64,000 bases of DNA from Pseudomonas citri (GTDB lineage: Bacteria > Pseudomonadota > Gammaproteobacteria > Pseudomonadales > Pseudomonadaceae). Below the pieces are notes generated by a model. The model saw only the letters and a list, made by a program, of their open reading frames with translations. It searched no databases and was not told the DNA's origin. The DNA lies in assembly GCF_025336485.1 (NCBI RefSeq), contig NZ_JAODAB010000008.1, positions 62,001-126,000 on the forward strand, written 5' to 3'. This document shows positions 58,238-64,000 of the stretch, in pieces. The position numbers and the translations under genes are program-made. Every line of letters begins with the position of its first letter. Position 1 is the first letter of the stretch.

Positions 58238-59359
58238 ATGACCGCAGCCCCTCATGTCTGGCAGGCCGATAAGCCCCATAACCAATTACCGCCCCTGCCA
58301 CCGGCAGCCGAATTGGAAACCCGTGCAGTGCTCAAGCGCTGTATCGAGGCGCGCACGGCCTTGGCTGAGTTGAAGCAGGCAGCCGAACTTATCCCCAACC
58401 AAACGGTGCTGATCAACACCATCCCCTTGCTGGAAGCCAAGGACAGCTCCGAAATCGAAAGCATCGTCACCACCACTGACTTGCTCTTTCAGCATGCCCA
58501 AGAGGGTGACGGCCATGCCGATCCCGCGACCAAGGAAGCCCTGCGCTACCGCAAAGCCCTGCACCACGGCTATCTATCACTGGCCGAGCGCCCTTTATCC
58601 ACAGGCACGGCAGTCGAAATCTGCCGCACGCTCAAAGGCGTGAACATGGACATTCGACGCGTACCGGGCACCCAGTTGGCCAACGACCGGACCGGCGAAA
58701 TCATCTACACCCCACCGGACGGCGAAGATCATCTGCGTGATCTGCTCGCCAACTGGGAGCGTTTCCTGCACAACGAAACGGATCTCGACCCGCTGGTGCG
58801 TATGGCCGTCGGGCACTACCAGTTCGAGGCGATTCACCCGTTCACTGACGGCAATGGCCGTACCGGGCGGGTGCTTAATACGCTGTACCTGATTCAGGAA
58901 GGGTTGTTGAATCTACCGATCCTCTACCTCAGCCGTTACATCATCGCCCACCGAGCCGACTACTACCGTCTCCTGCTCGACGTCACCCGCGAACAGGCCT
59001 GGGAACCCTGGTTGCTCTACATGCTCAGCGCCGTGGAAGAAACCGCCCGCTGGACCTGCGCCAAAATCGCCGCCATGCGCAGCCTGTCCGAACACACCAC
59101 TCAATTCGTGCGTGAACAACTGCCGAAAATCTATTCCCGTGAATTGGTGGATGTGATCTTCGAACAACCGTACTGCCGCATTCATAACGTCGTCGAGAAA
59201 CGAATTGCCGGGCGCCAGGCTGCTTCTCGCTACCTCAAAGACCTCGTCGACATCGGCGTTTTGCAGGAGGCGCAGGTCGGCAAGGAAAAGCTCTTTATCC
59301 ACCCAAAACTGATGCAGTTGTTGGCTCGGGATAACAACGAGTTCAAGCCTTACGCCTGA
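58238..59359 (+). CDS. Fic-domain adenylyltransferase (AMPylator) with N-terminal inhibitory helix
   Basis: 373 residues. Fic motif HPFTDGNGRTGR at 200-211 (catalytic His200, Asp204, Asn206, Arg211). The upstream helix LEAKDSSEIESIVTT (about 65-79) carries Ser70-x3-Glu74, the class II autoinhibitory glutamate pattern. C-terminal winged-helix-like region (AGRQAASRYLKDLVDIGVLQ). Probably modifies host proteins under stress. ATG 58238 preferred for its AAGGA; the longer frame reads through repeat R2. Confidence 0.93.
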   Translation: MTAAPHVWQADKPHNQLPPLPPAAELETRAVLKRCIEARTALAELKQAAELIPNQTVLINTIPLLEAKDSSEIESIVTTTDLLFQHAQEGDGHADPATKEALRYRKALHHGYLSLAERPLSTGTAVEICRTLKGVNMDIRRVPGTQLANDRTGEIIYTPPDGEDHLRDLLANWERFLHNETDLDPLVRMAVGHYQFEAIHPFTDGNGRTGRVLNTLYLIQEGLLNLPILYLSRYIIAHRADYYRLLLDVTREQAWEPWLLYMLSAVEETARWTCAKIAAMRSLSEHTTQFVREQLPKIYSRELVDVIFEQPYCRIHNVVEKRIAGRQAASRYLKDLVDIGVLQEAQVGKEKLFIHPKLMQLLARDNNEFKPYA

Positions 59360-59414
59360 TGGAGGGGCGGATGTTTATTGGAGCGTGTGGGATCCAGGCG
59401 CGACTGACATCGCC

Positions 59415-59444
59415 TTGCGCCATTGCCTACAACTACGCCAGAAT
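59415..59444 (+). promoter_or_regulatory. Candidate promoter of leader 2
   Basis: TTGCGC - 18 bp - CAGAAT, same as for leader 1, inside the identical block 59411-59466. Confidence 0.5.
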
Positions 59445-59487
59445 CGGCCGGCTTGTGCGTCTTGGGTCCCGTCGGTAGTTTGAATCC

Positions 59488-59708
59488 GTCACTGCTCATC
59501 AGTGATCGGGTTTAGTCGCCCGTCGTTGCTAAGTCGCTTAGGCGTCCATCAGTCAGGTATCCCCATCCCTGCACTCGATGGTGGCTGTGCGCAGGGCGCC
59601 CTCGGGCGCGCCGATTTCTTAGCTCGTCGGTCGACTAACCTGCGTACAGCCGCCTCCCATCGTTTAGTCGCGATCGGGTCGTGGCCTCAACCAAAGAGAG
59701 CTAAGGCT
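59488..59708 (+). promoter_or_regulatory. Leader 2: structured 5' region with its own pairing words
   Basis: Same frame as leader 1: hairpin TCACTG-CTCAT-CAGTGA (59489-59505), stem GGTGGCTGTGCG (59580-59591) with TGCGTACAGCCGCC (59641-59654), inner hairpin GCGCC-CTCG-GGCGC (59596-59609). Strand A: GGGTTTAGTCG (59508-59518), GCTAAG (59528-59533). Strand B: CTTAGCTC (59618-59625), CGACTAACC (59632-59640). Strand C: GTTTAGTCG (59662-59670), GAGCTAAG (59698-59705) overlapping the AAGG ribosome site. The words differ from leader 1 but pair the same way, including the same single-nucleotide bulge. Confidence 0.78.
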
Positions 59709-60068
59709 ATGGTCAAAATTACACCGAACCCTCCCGTTACAGACGAACATGAATCCCGCGTTCAGTCTGCCCGCAACAAGAAACTGGATAACGCTGCCAA
59801 CCGGGCGTTGGATTTTTATCTGAACCCTACGCTGAAGAAAGAAACGTCTGACAAGCCCGACACTATTTTTCGTATTGCGCCTGATGTTGATTCGGAGTGT
59901 CTGCTTGTCAATCTCAGTGAAAACCTGGCTTCGGCGAATGCGATGCTCAGTGATCTGGCGTTTGATCTGGAAGGGTCGCGACGACATGTGGTACTGGGGA
60001 TTTTGCAGGTGGTTGAGTTGAGTGAGTTGTTGGCTAATCGGGTTTTGGATGTTGTTGAACTGAGGTAG
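59709..60068 (+). CDS. DUF3077/DUF6124-like protein, copy 2
   Basis: 119 residues, 115 identical to the copy at 55758 (Glu33Asn in KLDNAANRA, TLKKETSD for TPKNETSD, VELR for VEVR). Start after AAGG in strand C of the leader. Ends in a strong terminator. Confidence 0.88.
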   Translation: MVKITPNPPVTDEHESRVQSARNKKLDNAANRALDFYLNPTLKKETSDKPDTIFRIAPDVDSECLLVNLSENLASANAMLSDLAFDLEGSRRHVVLGILQVVELSELLANRVLDVVELR

Positions 60069-60091
60069 GGCGGGGCGTTGGCTGCCCTCCT

Positions 60092-60132
60092 GGCATAAAA
60101 AAGGTCTTGCATGGCAAGACCTTTTTTATGCC
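60092..60132. terminator. Bidirectional terminator after DUF3077-like gene 2
   Basis: Perfect inverted repeat GGCATAAAAAAGGTCTTGC around ATG, with A and T runs on both sides; would also stop transcripts from arsJ. Confidence 0.9.
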
Positions 60133-60291
60133 AGAGCCTGTAGTGAGGGATCTACGGCCCGGGTCGGAAGCAGCCCCCCCAAAAAAGCTGCTCTGGTGCC
60201 TGGTGGGCTTCTTGATGGATACACGTTTAGGGGAACGAACTCCCGTATTGGGGAGGGCGGAGCTTGATTGTCTCCGCCATATCGTCAGTGA

Positions 60292-61524
60292 TCAGCCAGC
60301 CTGCTGCACAAAGTCGTCGTGCCTGGGCAGCGCGATCGAAATGACTGCGGCAGCCAGCACAAAGGCACTGGAGACCCACAAGCACGCCTCCAAGCCATAG
60401 GCCTGGAACACCCAGCCTGAAAGCAGCGTGCCTGCCAGACGCCCCAGTGCGTTGGACATGTAGTAGAAGCCCACGTCCAGCGATACCCCATCTTCCTTGG
60501 CGTAGCTGACGATCAGATAGCTGTGCAGCGATGAGTTCACCGCGAACAGCACACCGAACAGCGTCAGCCCACCAATCAACACGATTTGAGCCGACCAGCC
60601 TGATTGCAGACCGAGGGCGATCAGCGCGGGCAGCCCGGCCAGAGCGATCGCCCAGATGAATGCGGCTCGACCGTCGGGTACGCGGCCGCGCTTTTTGCCG
60701 GTGATGTGGGGGGCAAGCGATTGGACGATGCCGTAGCCAATGATCCAGGCGGCCAGGAAACCACCCACCAGCCAGAAATCCCAGCCGAACGCGGTGCTCA
60801 GGTACACCGGCAGCGCAACAACGAACCAGACATCACGGGCACCGAAAAGAAACAGTCGTGCGGCCGAGAGAATGTTGATCGCCCGGCTTTTGGACAGCAT
60901 GTCGCGGAATTTCGGTTTGGCCTTGGCCTTGCCCATGTCTTTTTTCAGCAGAATCAAACTGCCGATCCAGATCAAGGCCAGCACTGCCGCCATGACCAGC
61001 ACCGCCAAGGTGAAGCCGAGCAGCGCGAGCAGAGCACCACCGAGAAAGAACCCCACCCCTTTGAGGGCGTTTTTCGAGCCTGTAAGGATGGCCACCCACT
61101 TGTACAGCGTGCCTTGCTGGCTGTCCGGCACCAAGAGCTTGATCGAGCTCTTGGCGCTCATTTTGTTCAGGTCCTTGGCGATACCAGACAACGCCTGGGC
61201 TGCCATGACCCACGGCACCGTGAGCCAGACTGCCGGCACCGTGAGCATGAGCAAGGCCAGCACCTGCATGCCCAAACCGATGTTCATGGTGCGATTGAGT
61301 CCCAGGCGGGCGCCGAGGTAGCCGCCCACCAGGTTGGTGATCACGCCAAAAATCTCATAGAACAGGAACAGCACTGCGATCTGCAGCGGCGTGTAGCCCA
61401 GAGTATGGAAGTGCAATACCACCAACATGCGCAATGCACCGTCGGTGAGGGTGAAGGCCCAGTAGTTGCCGGTCACCAGCAGGTACTGACGAACTTCCGA
61501 AGACAGGGCTGACAACGCTTTCAT
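60292..61524 (-). CDS. arsJ: Organoarsenical efflux transporter ArsJ
   Basis: 410-residue MFS-type transporter, twelve helices, that exports 1-arseno-3-phosphoglycerate. The family block LTGSKNALKGVGFFLGG and FGARDVWFVVALPVYLS are visible. Only the gap and arsR genes precede it; with the partner dehydrogenase this is the complete two-component arsenate exit route. Confidence 0.93.
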   Translation of the reverse strand: MKALSALSSEVRQYLLVTGNYWAFTLTDGALRMLVVLHFHTLGYTPLQIAVLFLFYEIFGVITNLVGGYLGARLGLNRTMNIGLGMQVLALLMLTVPAVWLTVPWVMAAQALSGIAKDLNKMSAKSSIKLLVPDSQQGTLYKWVAILTGSKNALKGVGFFLGGALLALLGFTLAVLVMAAVLALIWIGSLILLKKDMGKAKAKPKFRDMLSKSRAINILSAARLFLFGARDVWFVVALPVYLSTAFGWDFWLVGGFLAAWIIGYGIVQSLAPHITGKKRGRVPDGRAAFIWAIALAGLPALIALGLQSGWSAQIVLIGGLTLFGVLFAVNSSLHSYLIVSYAKEDGVSLDVGFYYMSNALGRLAGTLLSGWVFQAYGLEACLWVSSAFVLAAAVISIALPRHDDFVQQAG

Positions 61525-61533
61525 GGTCGCCGT

Positions 61534-62538
61534 TTACTCCGCCATGCCGACCAGTCGAGCCAGCTCCGCGGCGCGGTTGGCGTAACCCCATTCGTTGTCA
61601 TACCAGGCGTAAATCTTCACTTGGGTACCGCTGACCACCAAGGTCGACAGCGCATCGATGATCGAAGACCGTGGATCGGTACGGTAGTCGATGGAGACCA
61701 GTGGGCGTTCTTCATAGCCCAGGATGTATTTCAGTGGGCCTTCGGCCGCCGCCTTCAGCAGCGAGTTCACCTCTTCAGCCGTTGTTGCACGCTCAACCTC
61801 GAACACGCAGTCGGTCAGCGAGGCGTTGGCCAGAGGTACGCGTACGGCATGACCGTTCAACTTGCCCCGCAGCTCGGGGAAGATCTCGGCGATTGCCGTG
61901 GCCGAGCCGGTGGTGGTTGGAATCAGGCTCATACCTGAGGCACGGGCGCGGCGCAGATCCTTGTGGGGCGTATCGAGGATGCTCTGGGTGTTGGTCAGGT
62001 CGTGGATGGTGGTGATCGAACCATGGCGGATACCCAGGTTCTCGTGGATGACCTTGACCACTGGAGCCAGGCAGTTGGTGGTGCAGGAGGCGGCGGTAAC
62101 GATGCGGTGCTGAGCCGGATCGAACAGGTGCTGGTTGACGCCCATCACTACGTTCAACGCGCCTTTCTCCTTCACCGGAGCGCAGACCACCACGCGTTTA
62201 ACGCCCTGATCGAGGTAGGCCTGGAGCACGGCTACCGACTTCATCTTGCCGCTGGCCTCGATGACGAGGTCACAGCCCGACCAGTCAGTGTCAGCGATCG
62301 CCTTGTTCGCGGTGACCTTGATGCGCTTGCCCTCGATCACCACCGAGTCGCCTTCAGCGCTCGCCGCACGGTGCCAGCGCCCGTGGACCGAATCGAAGTT
62401 GATCAGGTGGGCGTGCGTCGTGGGGTCGCCGGCCGGATCATTGATCTGGACGAACTCAAACTCTGGCCAGTCCCAGGACGCGCGCAGCACCAGTCGGCCG
62501 ATACGTCCGAATCCATTAATGCCTACTTTGATTGCCAT
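61534..62538 (-). CDS. gap: ArsJ-associated glyceraldehyde-3-phosphate dehydrogenase
   Basis: 334 residues. [10 protein letters not shown] at the N-terminus and catalytic Cys152 in [10 protein letters not shown]. In this setting it uses arsenate in place of phosphate to form the unstable arseno-phosphoglycerate exported by ArsJ. 9 bp upstream of arsJ. Confidence 0.93.
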   Translation of the reverse strand: MAIKVGINGFGRIGRLVLRASWDWPEFEFVQINDPAGDPTTHAHLINFDSVHGRWHRAASAEGDSVVIEGKRIKVTANKAIADTDWSGCDLVIEASGKMKSVAVLQAYLDQGVKRVVVCAPVKEKGALNVVMGVNQHLFDPAQHRIVTAASCTTNCLAPVVKVIHENLGIRHGSITTIHDLTNTQSILDTPHKDLRRARASGMSLIPTTTGSATAIAEIFPELRGKLNGHAVRVPLANASLTDCVFEVERATTAEEVNSLLKAAAEGPLKYILGYEERPLVSIDYRTDPRSSIIDALSTLVVSGTQVKIYAWYDNEWGYANRAAELARLVGMAE

Positions 62539-62596
62539 GTTGGTGTTCTCGAATTGCAGTGAGCGAGCGGTCAGAGGGTATCGTTCTCGGCAGTGA

Positions 62597-62953
62597 TCAG
62601 CAGCAGGTGGCGACGCGCTGGGGGCGGTCGCCCATAAGGTCCAGCCGCTTGGAGGTGGTGCCCAGCCACTCGCGGTTGGCTTCCAGCGTCGTCGTCAGGA
62701 CTTCCCGTACCCAGGCGGGTAGCTCTGGGTGCAGCCGGTAGTAGACCCATTGGCCTTGTCGGCGGTCTTCCAGCAGGCCGTAGGTACGAAGTTGTGCGAG
62801 ATGGCGGGAAACCTTGGGTTGACTCTCTTCCAGGGCACAGATCAACTCACAAACGCACAGCTCTTCCTCGCGAGCGATCATCAGCATCATCCGAATGCGG
62901 TTCTCATCGGCGAGGCATTTGAAGACTTTGGTAGGTGTCAGCGAGTCAGTCAT
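62597..62953 (-). CDS. arsR: ArsR-family metalloregulatory repressor
   Basis: 118-residue winged-helix repressor. As(III) site Cys33-x-Cys35 with Cys39 in [11 protein letters not shown] and an extra Cys117-Cys118 at the C-terminus; recognition helix [11 protein letters not shown]. First gene of the operon. Confidence 0.94.
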   Translation of the reverse strand: MTDSLTPTKVFKCLADENRIRMMLMIAREEELCVCELICALEESQPKVSRHLAQLRTYGLLEDRRQGQWVYYRLHPELPAWVREVLTTTLEANREWLGTTSKRLDLMGDRPQRVATCC

Positions 62954-63048
62954 AGCGGTTCTCAGTGTTTGGTTTTCAGGAGTACGAACAGCTTGATGCG
63001 CTCCTGGATCTTGTGGGGCGTGTGACGGACTTGGTTTATATGTGGCTT

Positions 63049-63080
63049 TTCGAATATATGACTTTTCGAATGTATTACAA
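63049..63080 (-). promoter_or_regulatory. Candidate arsR promoter/operator
   Basis: On the minus strand TTGTAA - 16 bp - TATATT, with two TTCGAA palindromes (63049-63054 and 63065-63070) 16 bp apart overlapping it; a fair site for an ArsR dimer. Confidence 0.45.
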
Positions 63081-63158
63081 GCCCTGCTTTGATCGAGGGC
63101 TTTACATGTGCGTTTTGAGAGGGGGGCAGAAGATGAGAATAGATTTCAGTTGGGCATT

Positions 63159-63182
63159 AAAAAGCCGGCTTTTGGCCGGCTT
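63159..63182 (-). terminator. Rho-independent terminator (minus strand)
   Basis: Stem AAGCCGGC/GCCGGCTT with 5-nt loop, followed on the minus strand by TTTTT; stops the S24 repressor transcript before ars. Confidence 0.8.
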
Positions 63183-63421
63183 CTCGTTGACTGACTCAGT
63201 TCGTTTTTGACAAACCTCACCAGCCTTCAAAACGTACACCCGGCTCTTGCGGCCGGCTGTGGGACTTGGTCAGAAAGTGATCTGCCTTGTCGGTGCGAGG
63301 CGTGGGCTCGCGAATGTGGGGCGCAGGATACGCGGGTTTGCTTCGGAAGCCCAGTGGTAAGTGGTGTGGAATCATTGGGTTATCGGTGATTCAGGGGGGA
63401 AGCAGGGGGCTGCTGTGCAGC

Positions 63422-63449
63422 CCAGCGGGAGCAAGCTCCCTCGCCACAA
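63422..63449. repeat. REP palindrome
   Basis: CCAGCGGGAGCAAG / CTCCCTCGCCAC type unit, with GGGCTGCTGTGCAGCCC just before it. Confidence 0.75.
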
Positions 63450-63451
63450 GA

Positions 63452-63485
63452 GCTTCTGCCACAGATTCCTGCTTCTGCCACAGAT
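63452..63485 (+). repeat. Two-unit tandem repeat
   Basis: GCTTCTGCCACAGAT twice, period 19 bp, with a third decayed unit after it. Confidence 0.7.
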
Positions 63486-63537
63486 CTTGTTCCTGCCTAA
63501 GATCCTGCTTTGGGCACCGATCCTTCTCTTGGGTTGG

Positions 63538-64000
63538 TCATTCGTATAGCGGCGGTCTCTGTTTGTTCAGGGTGGACCACCAGAACACCCAGCCGATCAC
63601 CCGGATATTCTGCGCATCAATCTGTTCGGCACTGAAGACTTCGTCGGGGTAGGCGGTGTGGTTGTGGCTGCGTAGGCGCAGGCGGTTGCCGGGGACGCGG
63701 TGCAGGTATTTGATGCGCAGCATGCCGTCGTGTTCGAGGGCGTAGATCTGGCCGTCGACGATGTGGGTCAGGCCGCGGTCGATGGCGAGGGTGGAGCCGT
63801 CTTCGATGCGTTCGGCCATGCTGTCGCCGACCATGGTGGTGCAGATGGCGTCGCTGGGGTCGATTTCCAGGGTGTCGAGGTGGCTGCGGGGCAGGCGGAT
63901 GGCGAGTTCGGGGATTTCGATGATGTGGGTTTCGGGTTCGCCGGGGGTGATGGGGGTTTCCTTGTAGAAAGGCAGTTCGATGTCCGTGGTTTCCGGGACG
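63538..64000 (-). CDS. S24/LexA-type repressor, C-terminal part (5' end outside window)
   Basis: 154 visible codons, running out of the window at its 5' end. Catalytic Ser in MVGDSM and Lys in LRIKYLHR match the self-cleaving S24 peptidase of LexA, CI and PrtR repressors; VDGQIYALEHDG and GWVFWW are typical of the core. The DNA-binding half is not seen, so it may be a phage-, pyocin- or stress-type regulator. Confidence 0.85.
   Translation of the reverse strand, partial: VPETTDIELPFYKETPITPGEPETHIIEIPELAIRLPRSHLDTLEIDPSDAICTTMVGDSMAERIEDGSTLAIDRGLTHIVDGQIYALEHDGMLRIKYLHRVPGNRLRLRSHNHTAYPDEVFSAEQIDAQNIRVIGWVFWWSTLNKQRPPLYE

Larger units (their letters stand above)
62954..63537. other. Intergenic region between arsR and the S24 repressor gene
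   Basis: 584 bp with no credible gene. Contents: arsR promoter area (63049-63080), a minus-strand terminator (63159-63182), a REP palindrome (63422-63449) and a short tandem repeat (63452-63485). Remaining stretches show nothing definite. Confidence 0.6.

Noticed and set aside
55527..59708. Leaders as group II intron or retron parts because of paired repeated words
   Set aside because: No reverse transcriptase, no domain V-like hairpin, and the genes downstream are intact.

Overview
The window is chromosomal DNA of a Pseudomonas of the fluorescens type. High-GC genes, many copies of the intergenic palindromes typical of that group (REP/REPIN elements), and gene order matching (from memory) the P. 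aeruginosa PAO1 block PA4042-PA4069 support this. No rRNA, tRNA, CRISPR array or complete insertion sequence was seen.

Layout. 1-3661: 3'-truncated lhr helicase. 3927-5733: two nucleotide-sugar-type dehydrogenase/epimerase genes. 5931-10010: oprG porin with two ANR-like boxes, then a four-gene zinc-type envelope operon (His-rich periplasmic protein, ABC ATPase, permease, DUF3299 protein). 10132-12631: small hypothetical gene, CnoX/YbbN thioredoxin, methyltransferase, YbaY-like lipoprotein. 12759-20704: nrdR and a riboflavin operon (ribD, riboflavin synthase, ribBA, ribH, nusB, thiL, pgpA, a periplasmic binding protein, ribA, a membrane protein). 20856-23994: xseB-ispA-dxs isoprenoid operon on the minus strand.

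24506-34739 is a six-gene periplasmic operon like E. coli yfaAQPST: a thioester-less alpha-2-macroglobulin, a protein combining SxxK, SpoIID-like and HExxH motifs, DUF1175 and DUF2138 proteins, bracketed by two DUF2135 paralogues. 34916-40667 is a yjfIJKLMC-type PspA envelope-stress operon that also carries a K+ channel; its first protein has a possible ribbon-helix-helix extension and two perfect palindromes lie upstream. 40748-46485 (minus) is a ynbABCD-like lipid operon whose CDP-alcohol phosphotransferase has Asn at two of four signature Asp positions. 46836-55140 is an amino-acid cluster: transsulfuration-type PLP enzyme, permease, LysR, divergent threonine synthase, Lrp regulator, homoserine dehydrogenase and an aldehyde dehydrogenase with Asp at the general-base position; I infer homoserine-family catabolism.

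55141-60132 is the most unusual part: a tandem module array. Two nearly identical DUF3077-like genes each follow a leader of about 225 nt. In each leader a central strand can pair either with an upstream strand or with a downstream strand that covers the ribosome binding site. The pairing words differ completely between the two leaders but are internally consistent. Two 110-bp repeats with covarying hairpins accompany them, and a HipBA-type toxin-antitoxin pair and a Fic protein sit between as cargo. 60292-62953 is an arsR-gap-arsJ arsenate resistance operon. The window ends in a 5'-truncated S24/LexA-like repressor gene.
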